Assembly (NCBI GenBank): GCA_001898485.1
Contig: MKTY01000012.1
Coordinates: 1-64,000 of the forward strand
Direction of reading: 5' to 3'
Length of the DNA: 64,000 bases
Source: Sphingobacteriales bacterium 46-32
GTDB lineage: Bacteria > Bacteroidota > Bacteroidia > Chitinophagales > Chitinophagaceae
The translations under genes were made by a program, and so were the position numbers. The notes below the pieces were generated by a model. That model was given only the letters and a program-made list of their open reading frames with translations. It ran no database searches and was not told the origin of the DNA. This document shows, piece after piece, positions 8,292 through 18,300 of this stretch. Position 1 is the first letter of the stretch. Every line of letters starts with the position of its first letter.

Positions 8292-9506
8292 TCACTCCTC
8301 TTCTTCCGCATTCTTAATAGCAGACAGGATTGCATAAGCGTTCTTCGTCACGATTTTTGCAGAAACTATATTGATATCCTCTGGAAGCGTTATTCCTGCA
8401 TATCCTTCCTGTTCAGTTGCTTTCAGGATTTGAATAAGCTCGAACGTATAGCCGTTCTGCGATTGTGAGACAAGTGAAACAATATAATCTTTTCCTTCGA
8501 GTTGAATGATGGCATCGATTGGTACAGAGGGTTGGCTGGATGCGCCGGTTTCTATCCAGGCTTTTACGTACATGCCAGGTAGCAAGGCACTTTCATCTTG
8601 CTTTGCGAGGTGGCAATGAACAGGTATGTTCCGATCATTGTTGGTCGCTTTGCCGATCAGGAAAACACTGGCTAACCGGTTATAATTGTTTTCATTTGCC
8701 AACGAAAATTTAACGGTTTGCCCAACCTTGACCTTAGTGATGTCTTTTTCCAAAGCGTTTAAAGCAAGATGCAGGTCTGATCTGTTCTCCAGCTCAAACA
8801 ATACATCTGTCGGGTTCACATACTTGCCAATATTAACATTGCTTGCCGTAACGAAGCCGCTGATCGGAGCATAGATATTCGCCGTTCTTGAAATCTTCCC
8901 ACCCTGTTGTAAAGCACTGCTGCTGATCCCGGCCAATGCTAATTTTTGTTCAAGTCCATTGACGCGAGCCTGCATTACTTTGTAGTCCGATGTAACTTGC
9001 TGTAATGTTTTTGCAGCGTTTACATCCTGTTCACGGAGTGTTTGCTGGCGTTTATACTCCTGCTCCAGGTATTGCAGTTTTCCCAGGCTTTCCATGTATT
9101 CCTGCTGCAGGTTAATAAACTCTGGGTTTTCGACAGTTGCAAGTACCTGCCCCTTTTTAACCGGTTGACCCGGAAGCAATCCGGCGGTTTTAATAAAACC
9201 ACCAAGCGGAGCCGACACGGAAGCAACATTGGATGGTTCAACATCAATAATTCCATTCAACTTTATGATGTTGCTGAGCTCTCTATTTTGGATCGTTCCG
9301 GTTTCAATGCCGGATAGCTGGTATTGATCAGCTGTGAATGTAATTGTAGTCAGAGCGGTGCTACTGGTGTCTATAGTGGTGGACTTAGCAGATTCCTCTA
9401 CGCTGCTTTTTTTATCATCGCCTGAGCAGGCGCTTAACAATAAAACAAGAAATATTGTTGCTATATATTGAAGCTTGTTATTCATAATAGATTTTTTACG
9501 GTTCAT
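8292..9506 (-). CDS. Periplasmic adaptor of heavy-metal RND efflux (CzcB/CusB-like)
   Basis: 404 residues. A lipoprotein signal (LLLSACSGDD) is followed by an adaptor with beta-barrel, lipoyl and coiled-coil parts: VSAPLGGFIKTAGLLPGQPVKKGQVLATVENPE is the first lipoyl half and APISGFVTASNVNIGKYV the second, with the hairpin between. It would bridge the inner-membrane pump and the outer-membrane channel, both encoded by the gene directly upstream (start and stop adjoin). The operon arrangement leaves little doubt about its role. Confidence 0.9.
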   Translation of the reverse strand: MNRKKSIMNNKLQYIATIFLVLLLSACSGDDKKSSVEESAKSTTIDTSSTALTTITFTADQYQLSGIETGTIQNRELSNIIKLNGIIDVEPSNVASVSAPLGGFIKTAGLLPGQPVKKGQVLATVENPEFINLQQEYMESLGKLQYLEQEYKRQQTLREQDVNAAKTLQQVTSDYKVMQARVNGLEQKLALAGISSSALQQGGKISRTANIYAPISGFVTASNVNIGKYVNPTDVLFELENRSDLHLALNALEKDITKVKVGQTVKFSLANENNYNRLASVFLIGKATNNDRNIPVHCHLAKQDESALLPGMYVKAWIETGASSQPSVPIDAIIQLEGKDYIVSLVSQSQNGYTFELIQILKATEQEGYAGITLPEDINIVSAKIVTKNAYAILSAIKNAEEEE

Positions 9507-12500
9507 TTATCTTTTACCTAAAAGTGTTTCAATAAAGATCAGCGATTGGTTGTACTGATACAGATTGTCCAGGTATTCTTTGTGTATATTCAGGGCCAGT
9601 GTGAGATTTTGCTGATGCTGTACATAGGAGATATCGCCGCTCTTAAAGCCAAGCTGTGAATTTTGAATGATCAGCTCTGACTGGGGGAGGGCCTGCGACT
9701 GGAAATATTCGATCGTTCTTTTCAGTTTGACATACTGTTGTACCAGTTGCTGCAACTGACTTTGCACCGTAATTCTTTTCAATTCAACTTCGGAATGTGC
9801 GATTTGCTCATTGATCTTTGCTGCATTGACGCGAGCTTTGTATCCGCCCGGAAATATCGGAATGCCTACACCTACCTGGAAGAAATTGAATCGGTTCTTA
9901 CCAGTGAATGTTCTGTCAACCCCATTGATGAATTGTGTTCCTTTATAGGTTTGACTGTTAAATCCCAGGATGATGTCAGGCAGTGCCCGACTTTTTTCTA
10001 GGGCTGTTTGCCGCTCTCTCACTTTAAGCTCTTGTTGCAGGTAAGCCAGTAATGGCACCTGGCTGATAGTACTGCTGTCTGCCGGTATTGCTGGTATCTC
10101 AATATTGCCGGGAGTTAATGAGGTGTCTGCCGGGATCACATCATCCATTGTATGCAACAGCAGTTGCAATTGACTTTTACTGATCTCCAGATCGGCTGTA
10201 TTCTGCTCAATCGCATTTTTAATCTGCATGGCCTGTACTGCCGAAGTCACACTTTCAAGCTTGGTGGATTCTCCAGCCTTATAGCGCTGGTTGCTAGATC
10301 GGTCGAGGTTTTGATAAATACTGTCCTGGTGAAATAATAGCTTTCGTTTTTCAGAAACATATTGATATTGAAGATACGCGAGCTTGACACTATTGATCAG
10401 GTCATTCTTCTGGACTACCTTGAATCGCTGACTCGCTGTTACTTTTTCGGTGGCTAGTTTTGACTGGTTGGTATATACACTGGGAAAATCAAGCCGCTGG
10501 TTGATCCCAATAATATTGTCCTGTACAGTTGGATTACTGACAACACCCTGTGTAAAGGTCAGGTCCGTTTTGGGGATAGTAGTGGAGCCTTTTTTCAGTG
10601 CTTCCTGCAATTCCACCTGGAACTGTGCTATCCGGCTTGCATTGTTATTTTTCAATGCTTCATCAATTGCCTCGGAAAGTGTGACCACTCTGTGTTGCGG
10701 AGGAATGTTGCTTTGGGTTCTGGCTAACCCCGGATAGAAGCAGGCTCCTGCCAATACCAGGATGATGACAGGGGAAACTGGTTTCAATTTCATTTTCTTA
10801 GAAGAGAAGTAGGTGTATAATACCGGCAGCACAATGAGGGTAAGAAGTGTTGCGGTGATCAATCCGCCAATAACCACTGTTGCCAGCGGGCGTTGCACTT
10901 CTGCTCCGGATGTATTGGAAAGTGCCATTGGAAGAAAGCCGAAAGAGGCTACCATCGCTGTCATTAGTACGGGCCGTAGGCGAACAATGGTACCTTGCCG
11001 GACGCGTTCGTAAACATCACTCATGCCTTCTTTTTCAAGCCGATTAAATTCTGCGATCAGCACAATACCGTTTAATACAGCAACTCCAAAGAGAGCGATA
11101 AAACCAACCCCAGCCGATATACTGAATGGCATACCTCTGATCAATAAAGCAAATACGCCTCCAATAGCAGACAGTGGGATAGCGGTAAAGATCAGCAGGC
11201 ATTGCTTGATGGAATTAAACGTGAAATAGAGTAGTAGCAAGATCAATAGCAATGCTACGGGAACAGCGATTGAAAGGCGTTGAGCCGCTTCCTGCAGATT
11301 TTGAAACTGCCCACCATAAGTAACATAATAACCCGCCGGCATTTTTACGCTTGATGCGAGAATACCTTGAATATCTTTTACAATGCTTTGCACATCGCGA
11401 TTGCGTACATTAAAGCCAAGGGTGATTCGCCTTTTAGCATTATCCCGTTGAATTTGGACGGGTCCAGCTTTATAGGAAATATCCGCCACCTCACTCAGCG
11501 GCACCTGATTGCCTGAAGGAGTGTTAACATAGAGGTTTTGAACATCCGTAATATCTGTCCGGTAGGCGCTGTCGAGTCTTACAACCATGTCAAATCTGCG
11601 CTCTCCTTCAAATACCAATCCTGCTGCTTTTCCGGCAAAGGCAATTTCGATGGCATTATTGATCTCTGAAACATTCATTCCGTATTGCGCGATCTTATCA
11701 CGGTTCAGCTTGATCCGGATTTGCGGGAGACCGGTCACTGCTTCAATGTATAAATCTTCAACGCCCTCCACGCGCCGGATCTTTTTGCCCACATCGGCAG
11801 CGAGATCAGACAGGATATCAAGGTCTTCGCCATATATTTTAAGCACAACATCCTGCTTGGCCCCAGTAAGCAGTTCGTTGAACCGCATCTGGATGGGTTG
11901 TTGAAAACTAAACGTGGCATTAGGTATCACAGATAATGCTTCCTGCATTTTTTCGATCAGTTCCTCCCTGGTACTGGCGCTAGTCCATTCTTTATGCGGT
12001 TTCAGTACCACCATCATATCCCCGGCCTCGATTGGCATTGGGTCGGTAGGGATCTCTCCTGACCCGATCTTGTTTACGACCTGGTTCACTTCCGGGAAAT
12101 TTTTTAAAATAATATTTTGAGCTTTTTTCGAGACCTCGATCATTTGCTGGATGGAACTTCCAACCGGCACTCGCGTTTCTACTGCAAAATCTCCTTCATC
12201 AAGTTGGGGGATGAATTCTCCTCCCATACGAGTGAAGGAAAAGATGGCGATGATCAGCAAGCCGGCAGCGATAAGCACAACCAACAGTTTTCTTCGCAAG
12301 GCAGCGTTAATGATTGGTTTATAAATACGTTGGAAAAAAAGCATCATGCGATCAGAGAAATTGATCTTATGATAAGTCTTTCGGCTGAGCGCAAGTGCTG
12401 ACATCATCGGCACATAGGTAAGAGAGAGGATGAATGCTCCTAGGATAGCAAAGGAAACGGTTTGTGCCATCGGCCTGAACATTTTTCCTTCCACGCCGAT

Positions 12501-13910
12501 CAAAGCAAGCAGGGGTAGATATACGATCAGGATGATGATCTCTCCAAATGCTGCTGCCGAACGGATCTTACGGGTTGCTTCATACACTTCATTATCCATT
12601 TGTTTATTGGAAAGTTTTGTAATGCCCTGCTGAAAATAATTCCTGCTCCCGATCCGGTGCATGATCGCTTCTACAATGATCACGGCACCATCAACGATCA
12701 ACCCGAAATCAATTGCACCAAGGCTCATTAGGTTGCCGGATACACCGAACAGGTTCATCATGCCTATAGCAAATAACATAGCTAGCGGAATGACCGATGC
12801 TACCACCAATCCACCGCGGAGATTACCAAGGAATAAAATAAGTACAAAGATGACGATCAGTGCTCCTTCGGCCAGGTTGGTGACAACGGTATCAATAGCG
12901 CTATCAACTAATTTTTTACGGTCAAGGAAAGGAGTAATGGTAACGCCTTCCGGCAGGCTGGTCTTGATCTGTTCTATCTTTTCCTTTACATTAGTGATAA
13001 CCTCCGATGAATTTGCACCTTTTAACATCATTACAATACCTGTTACAACTTCGCCTTGCGCATTCCGTGTTGCCGCTCCATAACGTACACCATGGCCAAA
13101 TTGCACTGACGCCACATCTCGGATGAGGATTGGCAGACCGGCTCGATTATTTTTTATAACGATCTTATTGATCTCATTCAGATTGGCCACCAGTCCTTCA
13201 CTTCGGATAAAATAAGCGTTGGGGTTTTTGTCGATATAAGCACCGCCTGTATTCTGGTTGTTTGTTTCCAAAGCGCGAAAGATATCAGTAATCGTAATAT
13301 CCATGCTTCGGAGCTTGTCGGGATCAACGGCTATTTCATATTGCTTAACGAAACCACCAAATCCACTGACCTCTGCTACACCGGGCGTACCAAGTAGTTG
13401 GCGTTTTATGATCCAGTCCTGGATGGTACGCAGTTCAGTAGCGTCATATTTGGACTCATATCCTTTTTTGGCGTGTATTACATACTGGTAAATCTCACCT
13501 AAACCAGTTGTTACAGGAGCCATTTCAGGCTTGCCGACACCTTCAGGAATATTATTTCCGGCTTGTGTGAGGCGCTCCTGTACTTGCTGCCGCGCCCAGT
13601 AGATATCAATGCTTTCATTGAAAACAATAGTCACGATGGAAAGGCCAAAACGAGAAAAGGAGCGCATATCCTTTATACCTGGAATGCTGACCATGGTTTG
13701 TTCAACTGGAAAAGTGACCAGTTGCTCAACTTCTTGTGCGGCGAGTGTAGGGGAAACCGTAATAACCATGACCTGGTTATCGGTAATATCGGGAACGGCA
13801 TCAATAGGAAGTCTGCTGAGTGAGTAGCTTCCCCAGCAAATCAATCCCAATGTAAAAATGCCAATAACGAGTTTATTCTTTATCGAAAATCTGATAATCC
13901 GATCTAACAT
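9507..13910 (-). CDS. czcA: CzcA/CusA-type RND metal pump fused to its outer-membrane channel
   Basis: 1467 residues. The first 1040 or so are a heavy-metal RND pump: N-terminal helix, periplasmic loops, and the HME-type motif DFGLIVDGAVIIVEA in helix 4, whose Asp is part of the proton relay. After the last pump helix comes a linker with a signal-like hydrophobic stretch (VIILVLAGACFYPGLA), then about 400 residues of TolC-type outer-membrane channel with long coiled-coil helices (LSEAIDEALKNNNASRIAQF at the start). One polypeptide thus holds inner and outer parts, as in several Bacteroidota. It exports divalent or monovalent metal ions by proton antiport. Confidence 0.92.
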   Translation of the reverse strand: MLDRIIRFSIKNKLVIGIFTLGLICWGSYSLSRLPIDAVPDITDNQVMVITVSPTLAAQEVEQLVTFPVEQTMVSIPGIKDMRSFSRFGLSIVTIVFNESIDIYWARQQVQERLTQAGNNIPEGVGKPEMAPVTTGLGEIYQYVIHAKKGYESKYDATELRTIQDWIIKRQLLGTPGVAEVSGFGGFVKQYEIAVDPDKLRSMDITITDIFRALETNNQNTGGAYIDKNPNAYFIRSEGLVANLNEINKIVIKNNRAGLPILIRDVASVQFGHGVRYGAATRNAQGEVVTGIVMMLKGANSSEVITNVKEKIEQIKTSLPEGVTITPFLDRKKLVDSAIDTVVTNLAEGALIVIFVLILFLGNLRGGLVVASVIPLAMLFAIGMMNLFGVSGNLMSLGAIDFGLIVDGAVIIVEAIMHRIGSRNYFQQGITKLSNKQMDNEVYEATRKIRSAAAFGEIIILIVYLPLLALIGVEGKMFRPMAQTVSFAILGAFILSLTYVPMMSALALSRKTYHKINFSDRMMLFFQRIYKPIINAALRRKLLVVLIAAGLLIIAIFSFTRMGGEFIPQLDEGDFAVETRVPVGSSIQQMIEVSKKAQNIILKNFPEVNQVVNKIGSGEIPTDPMPIEAGDMMVVLKPHKEWTSASTREELIEKMQEALSVIPNATFSFQQPIQMRFNELLTGAKQDVVLKIYGEDLDILSDLAADVGKKIRRVEGVEDLYIEAVTGLPQIRIKLNRDKIAQYGMNVSEINNAIEIAFAGKAAGLVFEGERRFDMVVRLDSAYRTDITDVQNLYVNTPSGNQVPLSEVADISYKAGPVQIQRDNAKRRITLGFNVRNRDVQSIVKDIQGILASSVKMPAGYYVTYGGQFQNLQEAAQRLSIAVPVALLLILLLLYFTFNSIKQCLLIFTAIPLSAIGGVFALLIRGMPFSISAGVGFIALFGVAVLNGIVLIAEFNRLEKEGMSDVYERVRQGTIVRLRPVLMTAMVASFGFLPMALSNTSGAEVQRPLATVVIGGLITATLLTLIVLPVLYTYFSSKKMKLKPVSPVIILVLAGACFYPGLARTQSNIPPQHRVVTLSEAIDEALKNNNASRIAQFQVELQEALKKGSTTIPKTDLTFTQGVVSNPTVQDNIIGINQRLDFPSVYTNQSKLATEKVTASQRFKVVQKNDLINSVKLAYLQYQYVSEKRKLLFHQDSIYQNLDRSSNQRYKAGESTKLESVTSAVQAMQIKNAIEQNTADLEISKSQLQLLLHTMDDVIPADTSLTPGNIEIPAIPADSSTISQVPLLAYLQQELKVRERQTALEKSRALPDIILGFNSQTYKGTQFINGVDRTFTGKNRFNFFQVGVGIPIFPGGYKARVNAAKINEQIAHSEVELKRITVQSQLQQLVQQYVKLKRTIEYFQSQALPQSELIIQNSQLGFKSGDISYVQHQQNLTLALNIHKEYLDNLYQYNQSLIFIETLLGKR

Positions 13911-14065
13911 AGCTGCTATCTGTTAAAGTGTGAATATGGGAAATATCAGTAGCACAGGCTACCGGTTATTTCAGGCGATAACAGCAATAAATAGTGCTTC
14001 ACAAAAAGAGTAAAGCATCCATTAAACAGGATTATTGATTTGTGTCCTGGGAACTGTTAGCCTGT

Positions 14066-14458
14066 TCAGGCAACAGGAGGACCTCGGTGGGAGAATAATC
14101 GAAGGAAACGCTGGAATAATAAAGCGGGTTGATCATCCCGGAAACGTTGCTTTTTACGATTAGCATGCCATTGCAGCCTATAATGCACTGTGTATTCCTC
14201 TATTGGCTCCGGAACGTCCAGATTGAGCTCGCTTTGTTGTTCCAAACTTACAGTGTAAATGAACGCATTGACAGAACAATTGTGCCTAAGCCCGGAGAAC
14301 AGCCCAGACAGAGAGGTGTTCGAGGGCTGCATTGGTGAGGGGATGATCACGTGATCCGCAGTCTCAGCATAGCTGGTTTCATGAATATGCGGCGCTACAT
14401 CGTGCCCCATCATTATAAGAAGGGGAAGAATGAATGCTATATGCCGTAACAATTTCAT
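14066..14458 (-). CDS. Small secreted protein at the head of the metal unit
   Basis: 130 residues with a hydrophobic N-terminus (residues 5-20) and a following His-containing segment (MGHDVAPHIHET). The rest is polar with no clear domain. It is co-oriented with the pump genes and lies 155 bp upstream of czcA, so it is probably the first gene of the unit. Similar small proteins occur next to Bacteroidota metal pumps, but I cannot assign an activity. Confidence 0.55.
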   Translation of the reverse strand: MKLLRHIAFILPLLIMMGHDVAPHIHETSYAETADHVIIPSPMQPSNTSLSGLFSGLRHNCSVNAFIYTVSLEQQSELNLDVPEPIEEYTVHYRLQWHANRKKQRFRDDQPALLFQRFLRLFSHRGPPVA

Positions 14459-15132
14459 TTAGTCAGGGGAGATTGCTTTTCAGGGCACTAAAGTAAGCTT
14501 TTTTCAATATTTACGACTTTTTTTGCAAATCAATGATCTCTCCTAATATCTATGTTAAAACAGGCATCAAGCATTTTCTTGTCTCTGATAAAACATATTG
14601 TCTTTCTACTTAGCGTTTCAAATGCGTTCGAGGTTAAGATCTCATCTTTCAATAGGATTAATCAGATAGGACAGAAATATATGAATTTATTTTAATATGA
14701 CTTTTCTATACGTTGGAACATTGTCAGTATAGATCCGTTTTACTCCTGAAAGGAGTAATGTATTTATTACCGATGTAATCTTTGAGTTAGTCTCTTGACT
14801 ATATCCAGGTATTGATCAAAAGTACTAATAAAGGAAGAGATGAGCTGATGTCTTCCTTTGTCCTGAACCAGTCCTAAATAACTTTTACTGTACTCCATGT
14901 TTCTTATTTATTTCTTCGTTTGGCCCCTTTTGAAGCGTCAATAATAGAGTGATAGGTACTTTTTTTGCTTCCGCCCACTTAGCTCACTGTCAACGGTATT
15001 TTTTAATCCTTATCATAGAGATCATTAAAAGTCGAGCCACTCGTGTTGCCGTAAGTCTCTTTACTTATATCCTCGGCAGATTTTTTATTAGGCCAAAATG
15101 AAACTTTTTGACTCTATGATACTAGCGCTTGT
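14459..15132. other. 674-bp AT-rich intergenic region
   Basis: No convincing gene. It separates the metal cluster from the two-component system. A 43-codon open frame (14767-14898, minus strand, start MEYSKSYLG) and a 24-codon frame just upstream of it look peptide-like but have no recognisable features. It probably contains the promoter of the metal unit next to 14459. Confidence 0.4.
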
Positions 15133-15858
15133 TTACCTACTTTTAGGCAATAATTTCTCCTTAATTCTTTCTAGAAAAGCTTCTTTGAAATTTGCCCCGA
15201 TCGGAATTGGCGTTGGGTATTTCCTTAACTTAATCTCATAAAGATTAACTTCTTCAATTTGCTTGAGGCAGACGATATAAGATCGTTGTACACGAACAAA
15301 GTTGCTTGCAGGCAATCTGTCCTCCAGTTCTTTCAGGCTTAGGTAAGCTACAACTATTTTACTTGTTGTATGGATCGAGACGTAATTGCTCAATGCCTTT
15401 ATAAAAACTATGTCGTCCATGTCCACTTTATGGAGTTTCCCCCTTTCCCCATCTTTCACTAATATGTAATCATCCGCAATGGCTTCTACCGGTGTTACTT
15501 TTCCGGTAATTGCATCCATTACTTTCTGAATGGCGATCAGAAATCGTGGATAAAGCAATGGTTTAAGTAAATAGTCAACTGCATTTACTTCATAGCTCTG
15601 TGCTGCATATTGAAAATGTGCTGTGCAAAAAATAATTTTTGTAAGTTCGCCAATAGATTTTGCCACATCCATTCCTCCGATTACCCCCATCTGTATGTCC
15701 AGAAAAACGACATCAGGCTTTGCTGATTGAATCAACTCAATTCCGGTTTCAGGATTAGTGGTGGTCGCAATAAGTTCTAGACCATTGGTTCTATCTATAT
15801 ATCGTTTTAGCACATTAATAGCAGGCCGTTCGTCATCAATAATAAGGCAGCGGATCAT
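15133..15858 (-). CDS. LytTR-family response regulator
   Basis: 241 residues. Residues 1-120 are a receiver domain with the phosphoacceptor Asp in PDVVFLDIQMG and a Lys in LLKPL; residues 140-238 are a LytTR DNA-binding domain (FIKALSNYVSIHT, FVRVQRSYIVCL, IPIGANFKEAF). It is the partner of the sensor kinase that ends 4 bp upstream. LytTR regulators of this type often control peptide, toxin or envelope genes, which fits the acyltransferase and peptide genes upstream in the same unit. Confidence 0.92.
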   Translation of the reverse strand: MIRCLIIDDERPAINVLKRYIDRTNGLELIATTTNPETGIELIQSAKPDVVFLDIQMGVIGGMDVAKSIGELTKIIFCTAHFQYAAQSYEVNAVDYLLKPLLYPRFLIAIQKVMDAITGKVTPVEAIADDYILVKDGERGKLHKVDMDDIVFIKALSNYVSIHTTSKIVVAYLSLKELEDRLPASNFVRVQRSYIVCLKQIEEVNLYEIKLRKYPTPIPIGANFKEAFLERIKEKLLPKSR

Positions 15859-15862
15859 TGAA

Positions 15863-16933
15863 TTAGTTATTAATTGTCAGTTCAAATTTGAAAAAATCAT
15901 CTTCGTCTTCGGTTTTCATTTGATATTTATTGGGAAATAATGCATCCAGTCTTTTCCTAAGATTGGCGATCCCAAAATTGGTTGACGTAAGGTTTGGCTC
16001 CCGTGGGCGCTTCTTATTCTTACAATAGAAATAGGTTTGCCTGGGCCTTAAATGTACGCGTATGGACAGAGGGTTGTTTGAATCAGTAAGATCTCCGTAT
16101 TTAAAAGCATTTTCCACAATTGTAATCATTGATAAAGGAGGCACTACTTGGTCGTCAATTTCTCCTTCAACGGTATAGTTGATGACACTTTCTTCAGCAA
16201 ACCGGATATTGTTTATATCAATAAGCAGTTTGAGATTTCTAAGCTCTTTTTCCAAAGGCACTATATCTGTCTCATATTCCAGCGTTTCAAAGGAATAGCG
16301 CATCATTTGAGCCAGCTTGGAAATGCACTCAGCCAACTCATCTGAATATTCTTGGGCTTTTGAAAATATTGTGTTTAGTGAATTATGAAGAAAGTGAGGA
16401 TTTACCTGTGCCCTTAGAAAAGCATATTGCATTTTGAGTTCTTGTTCTTTTAATCGGGCATTTTCCAATTCTTTAATGTACTTTTCTTCCTGTAAGATCC
16501 TTAGCTCCCTTTCTTTTCTAACCAAGCCGTTACCGACATAGTATAACAAGGCGTAGGCATAGAATTGAATATATCCCAGGATAGTATATTTTATAAAATG
16601 CCGAAGTTCTGTTGTTTTGAAAAGTTTAAGATTCGCCGTAGGCAAAGCCTTATATACATAACCATAAGTAATAAGGCCCAGAATGACAAATGTTCCTACG
16701 AAGGTTATGCCACTCAGCACAGAACCCATTTTTCTGTATCTGGCGATCCAATAAAGGCTGAGATAAAATACTCCCAGCAACGGAATCATATACAGGACTG
16801 CGCCAAGTATTGTTACGGAAGGGTCTGCAATATAATTTGCGAAATAGGTAATGCCTGTATAAGCGATCCAGAATGACCCGTGAACAAGTACAGTTGCTAA
16901 CCGCTTATTTTCGCCGGGAAGAAAGGATAACAT
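15863..16933 (-). CDS. Membrane sensor histidine kinase (LytS/YpdA type)
   Basis: 356 residues: four transmembrane helices in the first 130 residues, a coiled-coil linker (residues 140-170), then a His_kinase domain with the phospho-His in QVNPHFLHNSLN and an ATPase domain with NAFKYG. No periplasmic sensor domain is visible, so the signal is probably sensed in or near the membrane. It pairs with the LytTR regulator 4 bp downstream and lies 28 bp after the acyltransferase gene. Confidence 0.92.
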   Translation of the reverse strand: MLSFLPGENKRLATVLVHGSFWIAYTGITYFANYIADPSVTILGAVLYMIPLLGVFYLSLYWIARYRKMGSVLSGITFVGTFVILGLITYGYVYKALPTANLKLFKTTELRHFIKYTILGYIQFYAYALLYYVGNGLVRKERELRILQEEKYIKELENARLKEQELKMQYAFLRAQVNPHFLHNSLNTIFSKAQEYSDELAECISKLAQMMRYSFETLEYETDIVPLEKELRNLKLLIDINNIRFAEESVINYTVEGEIDDQVVPPLSMITIVENAFKYGDLTDSNNPLSIRVHLRPRQTYFYCKNKKRPREPNLTSTNFGIANLRKRLDALFPNKYQMKTEDEDDFFKFELTINN

Positions 16934-16961
16934 GATATATAAATTGAGTTATGACGTTATT

Positions 16962-18080
16962 TTACGCCACACAAATCAGAACTCCATTCTCTATTAGCTC
17001 TTCCCATATTTCCACCTCAAAATCGTCTATACTTACCGGTTGGCCGATACTTGTTCTGAGCTGCTGAAATAAGGGGCTTTTGATGACATAGGACTGATAT
17101 AAACTTTTCTTTAATAGGAATGACTCTCCTCCAATCTGAAATAGCCCGAAGTGTCTAAGATTAAATGTAGCAATATTTCCCGATGTTCTTATTGCGGGAG
17201 AGCTGCTTTGTGGGAAAACCTTAGCTACTTTATGCAGACTTAACCAGGCTTCCCACTGTTCGGGGTATTCTCTTATTATGGAACTGGCTTGACTATATAG
17301 ATATTGCGTTACCGCCACAGAGAAGTTTTCCCGGCTGAGGGCTTTGTCGGGTACAATTGGAGCGTCGATTTTGAGCCTTATCTCATCCCATGAGGGCCTA
17401 TAGCCAATAATGGGCAGAATTGGGACGTTTGCGGTGTAGGCCAAGTGACCGATACCTTTTCGGGCGTATAACTGCTGGCCCAGAAAATCAATGATACACC
17501 GATTTTCATTAGATGCTGTTTCAATACCTGCCCCCGAATTACCATCCAGATATAGCAATAAGATACGGCCTTCTTTAAGTTCCCGCAGCATCCGCAAACC
17601 ACTTAGTGCATTGTCTGCATCTATTATTCTGAAATGGTTACTGCTATTATTGTTGAACAAACTCCTGAAGGTCGAAATGTATTCACTCCCTTCCTGCTCG
17701 ATTATCGAGTTACCAATAACCAGTGTAAACGGTATTTTCTTTTTAGCTAAAAAAAGGTTGATTATACGATAGGAACCTGTATGGAAGGTAGTAATAATAG
17801 CTCCTCCTTTAAGGGTTTCGAAAATAGTGTCGTCGCCCTCTATTTTTAAATACTCTAATGCAACCTCATTAGCTTGTTCCAATTTACTTAACTTATTATG
17901 GCGCAAAAGCTGAATAAATACCTCCATGTGCCCGTATGGGTCTATGTCAGGCAGGTAATTGGCAAGGTTAGCGCTTACCATCGTATATTGCCCATATAAA
18001 TTGGGATCATTCTCAATGATCTCGTTATTTGGATAACCCGATATGATTTCATTCCGTGCAGTAATATATCTTTCAGACAT
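16962..18080 (-). CDS. LpxL/HtrB-like acyltransferase with C-terminal PqqD-like domain
   Basis: 372 residues. Residues 80-290 resemble lipid A late acyltransferases: TTFHTGSYRI holds the catalytic-type His100, and LLYLDGNSGAG and YARKGIGHLAY follow the family pattern. The acidic residue expected five positions after the His is Arg105 here, so the active site is altered. Residues about 298-372 (ATFNLRHFGLFQIGGESFLL to EELIENGVLI) look like a PqqD-type winged helix, the fold that binds leader peptides of ribosomal natural products. With the 50-residue peptide gene 67 bp upstream, I infer that it acylates that peptide. The acyltransferase family is fairly sure, the substrate is not. Confidence 0.7.
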   Translation of the reverse strand: MSERYITARNEIISGYPNNEIIENDPNLYGQYTMVSANLANYLPDIDPYGHMEVFIQLLRHNKLSKLEQANEVALEYLKIEGDDTIFETLKGGAIITTFHTGSYRIINLFLAKKKIPFTLVIGNSIIEQEGSEYISTFRSLFNNNSSNHFRIIDADNALSGLRMLRELKEGRILLLYLDGNSGAGIETASNENRCIIDFLGQQLYARKGIGHLAYTANVPILPIIGYRPSWDEIRLKIDAPIVPDKALSRENFSVAVTQYLYSQASSIIREYPEQWEAWLSLHKVAKVFPQSSSPAIRTSGNIATFNLRHFGLFQIGGESFLLKKSLYQSYVIKSPLFQQLRTSIGQPVSIDDFEVEIWEELIENGVLICVA

Positions 18081-18147
18081 ATTGATAGTTGACGTTTTTA
18101 CAAGAATTTAAAAAGGAACCTGTAAGCAGATTCCTCATGTTGGATTT

Positions 18148-18300
18148 CTATACCCCACCTGAACCGGGTATAGGTGGGGTAGTGTCAAAGCAACAACTAA
18201 AAAACAGGAAACACTGGACTCCTGTTACTAACCTGCTGTATCTTTTCTCTAGCTGGGCGATACTGATCCCATTGATGAAAACTCTTTTTCGCTTTTCCAT
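18148..18300 (-). CDS. Candidate precursor peptide, 50 residues, Cys-rich
   Basis: Starts at ATG 18298-18300 (longer starts up to 18354 exist). The N-terminal half is charged and leader-like (MEKRKRVFINGISIAQLEKR); the C-terminal half is hydrophobic with three Cys (VQCFLFFSCCFDTT) and ends PPIPGSGGV. It lies 67 bp before the acyltransferase with a peptide-binding-type domain, on the same strand, in an apparent unit with the two-component system. No match to a known precursor family comes to mind. The opposite strand has an overlapping open frame, so coding needs confirmation. Confidence 0.45.
   Translation of the reverse strand: MEKRKRVFINGISIAQLEKRYSRLVTGVQCFLFFSCCFDTTPPIPGSGGV
18151..18181 (-). 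promoter_or_regulatory. Perfect 10-bp hairpin at the end of the candidate peptide gene
   Basis: TACCCCACCT pairs with AGGTGGGGTA around an 11-nt loop. It covers the last codons of the candidate peptide gene (TPPIPGSGGV). No U-tract follows on either strand. It may attenuate or slow transcription between the peptide and the acyltransferase genes, a common device for making precursor in excess. Confidence 0.45.

Noticed and set aside
14767-14898. 43-codon frame in the gap before the LytTR regulator
   Set aside because: No leader, signal or family features and no support beyond being open; mentioned only as part of the gap.
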